64,000 nt of DNA from Oscillospiraceae bacterium. Lineage in GTDB: Bacteria > Bacillota > Clostridia > Oscillospirales > Acutalibacteraceae. The position numbers were made by a program, and so were the translations under genes. Every line of letters starts with the position of its first letter. Within the stretch, counting starts at the first letter, position 1. This document shows, in pieces, positions 1-9,025 of this stretch. The stretch spans positions 22,308 to 86,307 of the forward strand of contig SVOR01000003.1 in NCBI GenBank assembly GCA_015066295.1, read 5' to 3'. The notes beneath the pieces were generated by a model that searched no databases, was not told where the DNA came from, and saw only the letters and a program-made list of their open reading frames with translations.

Positions 1-2358
1 GTGGATATTGACAACACACTTGAATATGACGAAACAACCAACGAATATACCAACAAAGAAAATTCGTTTAAGGTTAATTTTAATAAAAATTCAGGCAGCG
101 AAAAATTATTTGCCATTGAAAATAGCGGCTACACAATGTCTTGGAAATACAAGTCAAATTCGAGCAATAGGTCGGTAGTTAACGGTAAACCTCAGGCAAA
201 TAAGAGCGAAAATCTTAACGGCTTTGAAAAATACACCGAAAAGGTTAATAGCAAGATAAAATATGAGGGCTTTGAAGACAAAAGCACGCTCGAGTATGTT
301 GTAACCGCTACGGGTGTTAAAGAAAACATAATTTTACAGTCGGCTGACTGTAAAAACGAATTTACATTTGAGGTTAAAGCTGACGGCTTAAACCTAACAA
401 AAAATGAAGACGGCAGTATTACTTTCACCTCTAAAGAAACAAACGAAGTGGTGTTCTATATTCCTGCGCCATTTATGTATGATGCAAACAACGAAATATC
501 ATACGACGTAGAGTATAACATTATTTCAAAAAATAAGAAGCATACATTAACCTTGTCGGCAGACCGCGAGTGGCTTGACAGTGCCGACAGAGCCTATCCC
601 GTAACCATTGACCCTGTTGTTGAAACACAACAGAAAAAATCGACAATTGCATCAACCTTTGTTTCGAGCGAAATGCCAAGCACCAATTTTGGCAACGCTG
701 GTGACGCCTATGTTGGTGTTGAATCAGCGAATTACGGAATTTGCCGTTCTCTATTCAAAATTCCGTTACCAAGCTTAAACAAGGGCGATATGGTTGTTGG
801 TGCATATATGGGACTTTATTTGCATAATAACAGCTTTTACACAAGCAGTATGCCAGACAAGCAAATCAATGCGCATGCCATAACTAAATCTTGGAACGAA
901 ACAAGTGTAACTTGGAACTCAAACGTTACGTACGATAGTGTTGTATTGGACTATAATTACATAAAACGAAGCGAAACCAGTGGCTCACTTTGGTTAAAAC
1001 AGTTTGATATAACACGAACAGTTAAAGGCTGGTATGAGGGCACTTCTACCAACTACGGTATTATGATTAAGGCGGCGGCAGAGACGGGTAGTAACGCCGA
1101 CGTTGCGGCGCGCTCATGCTTCTGGACCGAAAATCAAGACGGGTCATCTGATTTATATCCTTTTATTGCCATTGAATATCGCAACAACAAGGGCTTAGAA
1201 GATTATTGGAGTTATACAACTGCAGGTGCAGAGGATGCAGGAACCGCATATATTAACGATTTTACGGGCAACCTTGTGTTTGCTAATACTATTGCATCAA
1301 GCAGTAGTGAATTGGGTGCTCTATCAATACAATTAGTATATAACGGATATGTTGCCGGCACAAAGTTTGTTGCAGCAAAGGGCAACAATATGACGACCAC
1401 CGTTGGACAAGGATGGCGACTTAACGTGCTGCAAACCGTTAGGCCGTCAAGCGTTTATAATTTAAGTGGTAGTGCCGCTACTAATTATCCATACGTATAC
1501 GAGGATAGCGACGGCACCGAACACTATTTTTATAAAGATACCTCGTCGGGTACAACCAAATACGTAGACGAGGATGGCTTAGGTCTTACCTTGTCTTTGG
1601 GAACAAGCTCTGTAAATTGGAAATACCGTATTACAGACAAAGCAGATAACAAATACTATTTCAATTCGGTAGGTAACCTTTATGTTATAAAGGATGCCAA
1701 CGGTAATGAACAATTAAGAGCAACCTACGATTCAACAAATAAGAGGATTTTAACCGCAAAAGATGCGGCAGGTCACCTATTCTCGTTTACCTATACCAAT
1801 GATTATATTACCAAAATCACCGACCCCGCTATGCGTGAAACCTCGTTTTATTACGGTGGTGTAGGCAGAACTACGACCGTCACATTCAACGACGGCACCT
1901 ATGCTCAATATGAATATGATAGTGACGGATGCTTAACTAAAGCAATCGCAAGTAGCGGATATACCATTGAATTTACCTATACAGAAGGTTCAAAAGGCAA
2001 AAGAGTTGCTAGTGTTTTTGAAAAAGGCGAAACAACCGAGAACCCCGGTTCTGAAGATGGTCAGATGATAACCTTTGACAGAGCACAATATAATACAACC
2101 ATTATTCGCACTGCTGGTCTTGACGGCATACACAATACCGAGGATGCAAATTGCGGCGCCGACGACGTTATTACTGTTTTACAGTTTGATAATGCAGGTC
2201 GTACAATTTCACAACAGTTGCGTTACGGTAGCGGTGAGGAAATAGGCGCGGGCGCATATACCTATACTTCGGCAAGTATGACACCTCTACACTTGGCTCT
2301 AAAAACAAGGTTGCAACAAGTGCCTCGCTTGGTAAAAATACTTACAATTTACTTATAG
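1..2358 (+). CDS. RHS/YD-repeat polymorphic toxin, N-terminal part (5' partial, frameshifted)
   Basis: Runs in from the left edge, so the true start and any signal peptide are not seen. Residues about 205-400 look like a DNRLRE-type beta-rich surface domain. From about 405 the RHS region begins, with YD-type repeats such as AQYEYDSDG. The family consists of large secreted or wall-attached proteins that deliver a C-terminal toxin to competing cells. The frame fails after codon 759: one missing T next to position 2277 would turn AGT-ATG-ACA into AGT-TAT-GAC and continue the protein in the frame of the downstream part. The last 26 residues, from about 2278, are therefore frameshift product. This is either a real inactivating or phase-variable frameshift or a base-calling error. 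Confidence 0.85.
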   Translation: MDIDNTLEYDETTNEYTNKENSFKVNFNKNSGSEKLFAIENSGYTMSWKYKSNSSNRSVVNGKPQANKSENLNGFEKYTEKVNSKIKYEGFEDKSTLEYVVTATGVKENIILQSADCKNEFTFEVKADGLNLTKNEDGSITFTSKETNEVVFYIPAPFMYDANNEISYDVEYNIISKNKKHTLTLSADREWLDSADRAYPVTIDPVVETQQKKSTIASTFVSSEMPSTNFGNAGDAYVGVESANYGICRSLFKIPLPSLNKGDMVVGAYMGLYLHNNSFYTSSMPDKQINAHAITKSWNETSVTWNSNVTYDSVVLDYNYIKRSETSGSLWLKQFDITRTVKGWYEGTSTNYGIMIKAAAETGSNADVAARSCFWTENQDGSSDLYPFIAIEYRNNKGLEDYWSYTTAGAEDAGTAYINDFTGNLVFANTIASSSSELGALSIQLVYNGYVAGTKFVAAKGNNMTTTVGQGWRLNVLQTVRPSSVYNLSGSAATNYPYVYEDSDGTEHYFYKDTSSGTTKYVDEDGLGLTLSLGTSSVNWKYRITDKADNKYYFNSVGNLYVIKDANGNEQLRATYDSTNKRILTAKDAAGHLFSFTYTNDYITKITDPAMRETSFYYGGVGRTTTVTFNDGTYAQYEYDSDGCLTKAIASSGYTIEFTYTEGSKGKRVASVFEKGETTENPGSEDGQMITFDRAQYNTTIIRTAGLDGIHNTEDANCGADDVITVLQFDNAGRTISQQLRYGSGEEIGAGAYTYTSASMTPLHLALKTRLQQVPRLVKILTIYL

Positions 2359-2429
2359 GCGGCAACGGCGAGGATGCAAGTCTTTGGGAAAGCGTAATTG
2401 GAGATACCATCACAGGCACAACAACGGCG

Positions 2430-5400
2430 GTGAGCACACAAAAATATATGGGTGCAAAATCGCTGGAAATAAAAAATACAGCTTTGACGGATGGTGGCGT
2501 TAGCTTTTTAAGACAAAGGGTTAATAAATTTGAAATCGGCAAAAAATACACCCTTTCGGCATACGTTAAAACGGTTGGCCTCGCAAGTGTTGACGGCATA
2601 GTATCGCCAAACGACTATAAAGGCGCATATATTCAGGTTAATGCCTGTGATTCGTCGGGCACCGCGATAGCCGAAGCGTATTCGGAATTATTAACCGAGG
2701 ATACCGACAAAGACATTAACAACGGCTTCAGAAGATTGTCGGCAACCATAGAAATCCCTGAAAATACGGCGCAAATAAGGGTTTATGTGGCACTTAGAGA
2801 TATGACGGGCTCGGCATACTTTGATTGTATCCAGCTTGAAGAGGGTGATGTCGCCAGCACCTATAATATGCTTGAAAATGCAAGCTTTGAAACCACGTCG
2901 GGCGGTTTGCCGACCAAGTGGACGGTTAAAAACATTACCTACAGTATATCCGACGATACCGTTAAACAGGGCTTCAGCACTGCGACCAAAAAACATGGCG
3001 CCGGTTCAATGCGTATACTTGGCTCGGCAAGCACACAAAAGCATATTTATCAGCGTGTGCCCGTTGAACCTAACGATAACGATACGTATATTGTAAGCGG
3101 TTGGGCAAATGCGTATGCCGTCAGCAATGTGTTACATTCGGCGAATTTTGATATCTGTCCCGAGGTTAAATATACAAAAACCGATGCAAGCGGTACCAAA
3201 ACTACGGTTTACCAAAAGAAAACCGCGGCAAAATTCAATACTTCCGTAACAGGTTGGCAATATAGCGCCAGCTCGTTCTCGCTTAAATATACGGGTGGTG
3301 AATCGGGCTGTACATATAAACCAGAGATGGTTACCGTAATAGTTAGATATTACAATCAGGCAAATAGGGTTTACTTCGACCACATTATGCTTTGCAAGGA
3401 GCCCGCATCAACCTATACCTACGATAAAAAGGGTAACGTTGTTTCTGTAGCGGCAAACGGCGAGCAAAGCACAAACTCGGTATATGATGATAATAACGAC
3501 CTTGTTTCATACACCGATACGGTGGGCAACAAAACAGAACTGCTTTATAACGACTATCATCAATTGATACGTACAATAACACCAAAAGGTGTATTTATCG
3601 TTAATGGTTATAACGATAACGGCACCTACAGGGCTACCGAAAAACGCAACAAAGCGAGCGCTGCAAACGCAACCCTGACTATAAGAACCCATCAGGATTA
3701 TCATACCGATGATACAAGCACCGCAGTAAAGGAAAATGCCTACGTAAAATCGGTTTATGACGAGCACGGCAGAGCATCGGCGACCTATACTTATGACTAT
3801 GCTTCGGGTGCCGTAACCTCGGTTACCGATGCCAAGAATACCGAAACAGTTAACACCTATAACGATGATTTCACCCTTTTAACCGCAGTTCAAACAGGCA
3901 ATAGCAAGGTTTCTTATACATACAAAGAGGGTAGCAGTATAGTAACTTCCATATTGTTTGGTTCGGCGGCAAAAAATGAGCAGTATAGTTTTGAATATGA
4001 TAATTTTGGTCGTGTAACGGCTACTAAGGTGGACAATACCGCCCTTGCAACCAATACCTATGCACCACGTAATGGTGCGCTCACCTTGACAACCTACGGT
4101 AACGGTGATACAATAGGTTATAGATACAATCGTTTAGGTCTTGTTGACCAGACCGTACGCACTGATGGCGACAATGTAAGAACATTTAATTGGGCATATT
4201 CGTCGGTAGGTGTGTTATTAAGTCATACTGATAGCGCAAATAACCGCAAATATAATTACGACTATGACTCATTAGGCAGACTTATCCGTCAAGAAATTCG
4301 CACACAGGATAATTCGGGTCATATCGGTTTTGTTGAGCAGGGTTATGATTTACGCAACAACATAAACAAACTTATCCTTACCATCGGTAGCACAACGGTT
4401 AAGCAAAACTATAGTTATTCAGCATATAGCAAAAACGATGCCGACGGTAATGCTATTGCAAATAGTTCTGCAAGTTATGCTAAGGATAATTTGCCTACGC
4501 TTTATGAAATAGAGTCAGGAGCATATGCTACCTATACCTATGACTCAATAAACCGACTTAACAAGCGTACACTTTCAACCGACAGACCAATATACAACAA
4601 CTATGTATACTGGCTGTCTGATAGAAATACCGCCGATACCGTTGACCTTTACAGAACAACACAGCTATTAAGGGAAATTGTAGACAACACAGCGTATGAC
4701 TACACCTATGATGTATCGGGTAATATAACAGCTATATCTAAAGCAGAACGAGCTGAAACTAATACCGATGCAATTGAAATTACAGGCTCGGCAGAATACC
4801 GTTCATACGCTTACGATAACCTGAATCAATTAATACGTGAAAACAACACAAGTAATGGTAAAACAACCGTATTTGCTTATGATGAGTTAGGTAATATTAC
4901 TTCAAAAACCGAGTATTCTTATACCACAGGCGATTTAGGCGCTGTAAACAAAACTATACTTTACGGCTACTCAAACGACGGTAAACAAGGCTGGAATAAT
5001 CTGCTTACCTCGGTTGACCTTAACGGTGACGGTGTTATTACCGCTAATGAGCAGATAAGCTATGATGAAATAGGCAATCCTACAAGCTATCTTGGTAATA
5101 CACTTGCTTGGGATGGCAGACAATTAACAAACTATAATGATATTATCTACAGCTACGATGCTGACGGTATCAGAGCAAGTAAAACCGCAGATAATATTAA
5201 GACCGAATATTACTACGTAGGCGACGTAATACATTACCAGGTATCTACAGATATTACTACGGGTGAAAAGGTAAACGAATTATACTTCTTGTATGATAGT
5301 TACGGTCACCTTACCGCAATTAAACTTATTACCGGTGAATCTAACGACATATACTACGTAACCACCAATATGCAGGGTGACGTACTGGGCATCTACACCG

Positions 5401-6215
5401 CAGGCGGCGATTTAATAACCGCTTATGATTATGATGCCTGGGGCAACTGTACTGCTACTAATTATATTGCCGAACATAGCCTAATTGGCGAAATTAACCC
5501 AATTAGATACAGGGGTTATTATTACGATGTTGATACAGGGCTGTATTACTGTAATAGTCGGTATTATGATGCTAATACAGGTAGGTTTATCAACGGCGAT
5601 TCGCAACTTAATACGTCGCTTGGTGTTTTAGGTTGCAACATGTATGCTTATTGCTTAAACAATCCAGTAAGAAAAGCTGATTATGATGGTAAAAAGCCTG
5701 GAGATTTATTCGATACTATAGATGCGGCAGCAATTGATTTTGCAATGAATTATAATGCGCTTTCTATTGAATTCAATGTAGAACGCTCCGCAGCAATTTA
5801 TGAAGTGGAGGCTACCGTTAGGAAGAAAATTTCGGTTACAAGAAATTTTCTTTGGTGGACCTGGACGGGGACCAAAACAGTGAAAACCACAAAAATATAT
5901 TATGCATACAAAGTGAAACGACCTGGTAACTCAGAGGAAACAACGGCACCTCAAGCACCTGTAGGAAAGAAAAGAGTGGCTATTATACATACACATGCGG
6001 CATATAGCAATGAACCGGGACACAGCAATGAGTTTTTTTCGCCACAGGATAAAATCACCGCGGGTAATGTGGGCGCGAAAGGCGTGCTGTTTTCTTATTT
6101 AGTTACGCCAAATGGAATAGTAAAAAGATTGGATATTAAAGGTGACACTGGAATTGTTCCAATATTTTATTATGCACCATACGACCCGTATCACCCTGCT
6201 AGAAGGAGAGGCTAA
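2430..6215 (+). CDS. RHS repeat-associated core protein with DUF4329-like toxin tip (continuation of the gene starting at the window edge)
   Basis: This frame is open from about 2280, so 2430 is not a genuine start. Two carbohydrate-binding-like beta domains come first (each ending in a DxxQLEEGD or similar segment). Many YD repeats follow (YTYDSINRL, FAYDELGNI, YSYDADGI). The RHS core ends with RYRGYYYDVDTGLYYCNSRY and GRFINGDS, then the junction NNPVRKADYDG near 5690. The polymorphic tip (about 5690-6215) resembles DUF4329: DAAAIDFAMNYN at its start and a HTH-x(n)-SPQD motif followed by YLVTPNG. The HxH...D arrangement recalls JAB/MPN metalloprotease folds, but the activity is unproven. The stop codon overlaps the next start (TAATG), so the putative immunity gene is translationally coupled. 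Confidence 0.88.
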   Translation: MSTQKYMGAKSLEIKNTALTDGGVSFLRQRVNKFEIGKKYTLSAYVKTVGLASVDGIVSPNDYKGAYIQVNACDSSGTAIAEAYSELLTEDTDKDINNGFRRLSATIEIPENTAQIRVYVALRDMTGSAYFDCIQLEEGDVASTYNMLENASFETTSGGLPTKWTVKNITYSISDDTVKQGFSTATKKHGAGSMRILGSASTQKHIYQRVPVEPNDNDTYIVSGWANAYAVSNVLHSANFDICPEVKYTKTDASGTKTTVYQKKTAAKFNTSVTGWQYSASSFSLKYTGGESGCTYKPEMVTVIVRYYNQANRVYFDHIMLCKEPASTYTYDKKGNVVSVAANGEQSTNSVYDDNNDLVSYTDTVGNKTELLYNDYHQLIRTITPKGVFIVNGYNDNGTYRATEKRNKASAANATLTIRTHQDYHTDDTSTAVKENAYVKSVYDEHGRASATYTYDYASGAVTSVTDAKNTETVNTYNDDFTLLTAVQTGNSKVSYTYKEGSSIVTSILFGSAAKNEQYSFEYDNFGRVTATKVDNTALATNTYAPRNGALTLTTYGNGDTIGYRYNRLGLVDQTVRTDGDNVRTFNWAYSSVGVLLSHTDSANNRKYNYDYDSLGRLIRQEIRTQDNSGHIGFVEQGYDLRNNINKLILTIGSTTVKQNYSYSAYSKNDADGNAIANSSASYAKDNLPTLYEIESGAYATYTYDSINRLNKRTLSTDRPIYNNYVYWLSDRNTADTVDLYRTTQLLREIVDNTAYDYTYDVSGNITAISKAERAETNTDAIEITGSAEYRSYAYDNLNQLIRENNTSNGKTTVFAYDELGNITSKTEYSYTTGDLGAVNKTILYGYSNDGKQGWNNLLTSVDLNGDGVITANEQISYDEIGNPTSYLGNTLAWDGRQLTNYNDIIYSYDADGIRASKTADNIKTEYYYVGDVIHYQVSTDITTGEKVNELYFLYDSYGHLTAIKLITGESNDIYYVTTNMQGDVLGIYTAGGDLITAYDYDAWGNCTATNYIAEHSLIGEINPIRYRGYYYDVDTGLYYCNSRYYDANTGRFINGDSQLNTSLGVLGCNMYAYCLNNPVRKADYDGKKPGDLFDTIDAAAIDFAMNYNALSIEFNVERSAAIYEVEATVRKKISVTRNFLWWTWTGTKTVKTTKIYYAYKVKRPGNSEETTAPQAPVGKKRVAIIHTHAAYSNEPGHSNEFFSPQDKITAGNVGAKGVLFSYLVTPNGIVKRLDIKGDTGIVPIFYYAPYDPYHPARRRG

Positions 6216-6607
6216 TGAAAAATAAGATAATAATCAACGTTTTGGCGCTAGTTGTGATTATTGCGGTTTCTTTCAGTAGCGGAATGTTGTTATCAAAAAA
6301 AAGGTTGACAAATGAGGAAATAGGAACCTTTGAATTAACGGACTATACCGAACAAATAGAAAAATTCTCGTCTGAATATTGTTGGGAAATGCCTTTAAGT
6401 AACTCCCATACCGTTAAAGATTTTGCGGTAATAGACTTTTCACTTCGTTTAGATGTTAAGGTAAAGAATTTAAAAGTCTCTTATGATGATGGAAATGATA
6501 CATGGTATGTTTGTGCAGATGTGTGTAATAAACGTCGTTCTGCCTCAACGGCACATATTTTTTATCGTGCACAAGATGCTAAAATTCTCGCAATATGGTG
6601 CCAATAA
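6215..6607 (+). CDS. putative membrane-anchored immunity protein (NTF2-like), copy 1
   Basis: 130 aa. The N-terminal hydrophobic segment (residues 5-27) is followed by a soluble domain. The ATG overlaps the RHS stop by one base and has GGAGAGG just upstream. The C-terminal half has the pattern VSYDDGNDTWYV then a strand ending KILAIW, as in Imm-NTF2-type immunity proteins (V-x-Y-D-x(n)-W-x-V ... G-x-V-L-x-I). It is a paralogue of the next gene (shared N-terminal segment and ending). The likely role is to neutralise the DUF4329-like tip at the membrane or outside face. This assignment is inferred from position and weak family resemblance, not a demonstrated match. Confidence 0.65.
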   Translation: MKNKIIINVLALVVIIAVSFSSGMLLSKKRLTNEEIGTFELTDYTEQIEKFSSEYCWEMPLSNSHTVKDFAVIDFSLRLDVKVKNLKVSYDDGNDTWYVCADVCNKRRSASTAHIFYRAQDAKILAIWCQ

Positions 6608-6628
6608 ACTACTAAAAGGGGGCATCCC

Positions 6629-7018
6629 ATGAAAAAGAAGATAATAACCAATGTTTTGATAATGGTTGTAATAGTTGCACTTTCTTTTTGGGCAGGTGTG
6701 TTAGTGAAGCGTTCAAAAGCAAATGCCGAAACAATAGGTGTTTTTAAATTAGAATATTGCGAAGAAGTTTTAGCTTACGGCGATGCTGGTTTAGAAGCAT
6801 ACGGACCGATTGACACCCCCGACGACGCAAAGGCGGCGGCAAAGTATTATTTTGAAAAATATCGTAAACTTCGCGACCCGTTGGCAGTAGCTTACGATGC
6901 CGAAAGTAAAACGTGGTATATTAGAAATATAACTCCCAAAAATCAGCTTGGTGGAGGAATGAATTTGATAATTACCGCCGACGAAGGCAAAGTGCTGTCG
7001 ATTTGGTTTGAAAAGTGA
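6629..7018 (+). CDS. putative membrane-anchored immunity protein (NTF2-like), copy 2
   Basis: 129 aa, preceded by AAAGGGGG at good spacing. Residues 5-25 form a single transmembrane or uncleaved signal segment. The soluble part matches the Imm-NTF2 pattern better than copy 1: DDAKAAAKYYFEKY helix, DPLAVAYDAESKTWYI, then GGGMNLIITADEGKVLSIW. It probably arose by duplication of the upstream gene, and the two have diverged strongly in the middle. Paired immunity genes behind an RHS tip are common when one belongs to an earlier tip. It is the last gene before the REP/RAYT island. Confidence 0.65.
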   Translation: MKKKIITNVLIMVVIVALSFWAGVLVKRSKANAETIGVFKLEYCEEVLAYGDAGLEAYGPIDTPDDAKAAAKYYFEKYRKLRDPLAVAYDAESKTWYIRNITPKNQLGGGMNLIITADEGKVLSIWFEK

Positions 7019-7025
7019 GGGGTAG

Positions 7026-7150
7026 AACACAGGGGACGGTTCTGTGTGTTGACAAATTTCAGATAATTTAAAAATGCTTGACCTTTAAAGGTCAAGCATT
7101 TTTTTATATTTATCGCAAATAATATTTTTGGTGATTTGATGAAAAATTTT
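7026..7150 (+). repeat. left flanking direct repeat of the REP/RAYT island
   Basis: About 125 bp that recur almost unchanged at 10552-10675. It includes one REP, a palindromic terminator and the first codons of the TSUP permease gene (GATGAAAAATTTT). Here the permease start is cut off after four codons and runs into another REP. The intact copy lies 3.5 kb downstream, so this left copy looks like the duplicated one. Confidence 0.85.
7071..7104. terminator. palindromic terminator after the immunity genes
   Basis: Perfect 32-bp palindrome (AAAATGCTTGACCTTT and its complement) followed by a T run, so it can work in both directions. An identical copy sits at 10596-10630. Confidence 0.8.
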
Positions 7151-7153
7151 TGC

Positions 7154-7475
7154 ACACAAGGGGACGGTTCTATTGGCACACAAGGGGACGGTTCTATTGT
7201 GTTGACAAAGATCGCGTTCAATGGTATAATTTATTAGGGTGATAAATATGCCAGAGCACACAAGGGGACGGTTCTCTTGTGTGAACCTAAGCACACAAGG
7301 GGACGGTTCTATTGTGTTGACAGCACACAAGGGGACGGTTCTATTGTGTTGACAAAGATCGCGTTCAATGGTATAATTTATTAGCAGGAACACAGGGGAC
7401 GGTTCTGTGTGTTGACAAATTCAGAGGAGACAAGGGGACGGTTCGATGCACACAAGGGGACGGTTCTATTGTGTT
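7154..7475 (+). repeat. REP cluster upstream of the RAYT (7 copies, one partial)
   Basis: Direct-orientation copies at about 7154, 7178, 7258, 7293, 7325, 7389 and 7450, plus a fragment at 7429. Each is about 26 bp with complementary ends ACACAA...TTGTGT around the conserved centre GGGGACGGTTCT. The variants end in CTATTGTGTT, CTCTTGTGTG or CTGTGTGTT. In several copies the right end runs directly into TTGACA. No protein-coding sense is seen on either strand; apparent ORFs here merely read through the repeats. Confidence 0.9.
7202..7256 (+). promoter_or_regulatory. duplicated RAYT promoter and start, decayed copy 1
   Basis: TTGACA (7202-7207), 17-bp spacer, TATAAT (7225-7230), then GGGTGATAAATATGCC as in front of the RAYT, but the coding part stops after about three codons at another REP. 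A second decayed copy, promoter only, is at 7349-7377. Confidence 0.8.
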
Positions 7476-7502
7476 GACAAAGATCGCGTTCAATGGTATA
7501 AT
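7474..7502 (+). promoter_or_regulatory. sigma-A promoter of the RAYT; -35 box supplied by a REP end
   Basis: TTGACA at 7474-7479, exactly 17 bp, TATAAT at 7497-7502. The first bases of the -35 box belong to the end of the REP at 7450-7475. The start codon follows 18 bp after the -10. Confidence 0.8.
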
Positions 7503-7519
7503 TTATTAGGGTGATAAAT

Positions 7520-8263
7520 ATGCCAAGAGCAGCACGTAGAAAAAGTGAAAGCGGAATATATCATATAATACTTCGCGGAATAAATAAGCAAGTGATTTTT
7601 GAAGATGAAGAGGATTTTTCTAAATTTTTAGAAACACTTAAAAACTATAAGGCAATAAGTGAGTATAAAATATTCGCTTATTGCCTTATGTCAAATCATA
7701 TACATTTGCTTTTAAAAGTAGAAAAAGAAGATTTAGATTTGATAATGAAACGAATAGCCGGCAGTTATGTTTATTGGTATAACTGGAAATATAAACGGAA
7801 AGGCCATTTATTTCAGGACAGATTTAAAAGTGAGCCGGTTGATGATGATGCATATTTTTTAACGGTTATCCGATATATTCACCAAAATCCTATAAAAGCA
7901 GGTGTTAGTAAATTTATTGACAGATATAAATACAGTAGTTATAATAATTATGTTGAAACTCCTGAATTTGTTGATACGGATTTCTGTTTAAGTATGATAG
8001 ATTTAGAACAATTCATACAATTTAACAAAGAGTATAATGATGATGTATGTCTTGAACTCGAAGCTGATGATTATAGAATGACGGATGAAGAAGCAAGGAC
8101 TATAATTAAAAAGGTTTCCAAATGCAATACTGCTGCAGAGTTTCAGTTGTTATCTATTGATAAAAGAAATAAATTTATAAAAATTTTAAGGGAGCAAGGT
8201 TTGTCGATAAGACAAATTTCAAGGCTGACGGGTATTAGTTTTAATATTGTCAGAAAATTTTAG
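7520..8263 (+). CDS. REP-associated tyrosine transposase (RAYT, IS200/IS605-like Y1 family)
   Basis: 247 aa starting at the ATG at 7520, with AGGGTG 7 bp upstream; the in-frame GTG at 7511 has no ribosome site. Hallmarks are the start MPRAARRKSESGIYHIILRG, the HUH motif in CLMSNHIHLLLK, and the catalytic-tyrosine segment VIRYIHQNPIKAGV. A helical C-terminal part ends with a small HTH-like segment (IRQISRLTGISFNIV). RAYTs nick and join single-stranded DNA at their cognate REP palindromes. REPs flank this gene in inverted orientation (7450-7475 and 8264-8290), so gene plus ends could move as a unit. It appears intact. Confidence 0.93.
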   Translation: MPRAARRKSESGIYHIILRGINKQVIFEDEEDFSKFLETLKNYKAISEYKIFAYCLMSNHIHLLLKVEKEDLDLIMKRIAGSYVYWYNWKYKRKGHLFQDRFKSEPVDDDAYFLTVIRYIHQNPIKAGVSKFIDRYKYSSYNNYVETPEFVDTDFCLSMIDLEQFIQFNKEYNDDVCLELEADDYRMTDEEARTIIKKVSKCNTAAEFQLLSIDKRNKFIKILREQGLSIRQISRLTGISFNIVRKF

Positions 8264-8290
8264 AACACAATAGAACCGTCCCCTTGTGTT
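8264..8290 (-). repeat. REP in reverse orientation
   Basis: Begins right after the RAYT stop codon (AACACAATAGAACCGTCCCC, then TTGTGTT). It is the inverted partner of the copies upstream of the gene and abuts the orphan toxin tip that starts at 8291. Confidence 0.9.
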
Positions 8291-8470
8291 TGCAATCCAT
8301 CGGCAGGTACACAATTAACCAATATCACGTTGAATGACCCACGCTGGCCTTCATCTGAGGGATGGGTTAAAATGCAACAGATAGTACCTACATCTCAGGG
8401 GAACATTAACATTCATTACGTTTATAATCAAACCTTGAAAATATTTGATGATTTCAAGTTCAAGCCATAG
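8291..8470 (+). pseudogene. orphan RHS toxin tip (C-terminal 59 codons)
   Basis: An open frame without a start, directly after a REP, translating as CNPSAGTQLTNITLNDPRWP, then EGWVKMQQIV, INIHYVYN and DDFKFK before the stop. EGWVKM...INIHYVxN...DDFKFK is the style of ending seen in RHS/polymorphic toxin tips; no catalytic family is assigned. It lies 20 bp before a likely immunity gene, the usual toxin-immunity order. It would become functional only if recombined onto an RHS core. Confidence 0.7.
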
Positions 8471-8490
8471 CTTAAAGAAGGAGCAATACA

Positions 8491-8916
8491 GTGAAAGATA
8501 ATATTATATTTAGCAAAATATGGGAAGATGATGACATAATAGAATTAAAAGTTGTGTGTTCCTCTCCCGTGGCAACAATCACATCACAAATATATGTTTC
8601 GGATTCTTTAATTGATGAATTGATTTGCCAAATTAAGCAATTTCTTGATGGGAATATCGAAGAGGGCTTGTGGGCAAACGAAGATAAAGGAAATGATTCG
8701 ACGGCGTGTGTATCATTGCGATTATTTAGTAAAGACAAACTAGGGCATATCATTATCGAAGTGTTTGCGGAACTCGACGATGGAGGAAACTTCACTGAAC
8801 ACAATTGTTGCTTTTTCGTTGATACTGAGTATGGTTTATTAATGAAATTTTGCGAAAGTTTAATTTGCTTAAAGAACCATCCAGTGGGATATGAAATTCG
8901 CTTAAATGACAATTAA
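8491..8916 (+). CDS. putative orphan immunity protein, module A
   Basis: 141 aa, cytosolic, no signal or membrane segment. GTG start with AAGGAG 8 bp upstream. Acidic, with a beta-rich pattern (IELKVVCSSPVATITSQIYV, SLRLFSKDKLGHIIIEVFAE, CCFFVDTEYGLL). I do not recognise a named family. Its place 20 bp behind an orphan toxin tip and its size and acidity fit a cognate immunity protein. Orphan immunity genes keep protecting against kin that still carry the matching tip. Confidence 0.6.
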   Translation: MKDNIIFSKIWEDDDIIELKVVCSSPVATITSQIYVSDSLIDELICQIKQFLDGNIEEGLWANEDKGNDSTACVSLRLFSKDKLGHIIIEVFAELDDGGNFTEHNCCFFVDTEYGLLMKFCESLICLKNHPVGYEIRLNDN

Positions 8917-8932
8917 AGGGGAACACAGGGGG

Positions 8933-8957
8933 AACACAGGGGACGGTTCTGTGTGTT
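8933..8957 (+). repeat. REP, CTGTGTGTT variant
   Basis: Preceded by a partial REP start at 8921-8930 (GAACACAGGG), so one copy seems to have been inserted or slipped into another. It ends directly in TTGACC. Confidence 0.85.
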
Positions 8958-8988
8958 GACCGACCGCTCAATTAAGTGACATTATTTT

Positions 8989-9022
8989 AAGGGTAGTTAA
9001 GTTCGCTTAACTACCCTTTTTT
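8989..9022 (+). terminator. terminator, unit 1
   Basis: 13-bp perfect stem AAGGGTAGTTAAG / CTTAACTACCCTT with TTCG loop and T run. A copy is at 9328-9360. Confidence 0.85.
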
Positions 9023-9025
9023 ACG

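Noticed and set aside
7085..7393. Minus-strand open frame with repeated NRTVPLC
   Set aside because: It is only the REP palindromes read in one frame; no start region, no family.
7154..7475. Possible CRISPR array
   Set aside because: Repeats are imperfect palindromes with irregular spacing, promoter duplicates between them and no cas genes; they are REPs beside their RAYT.
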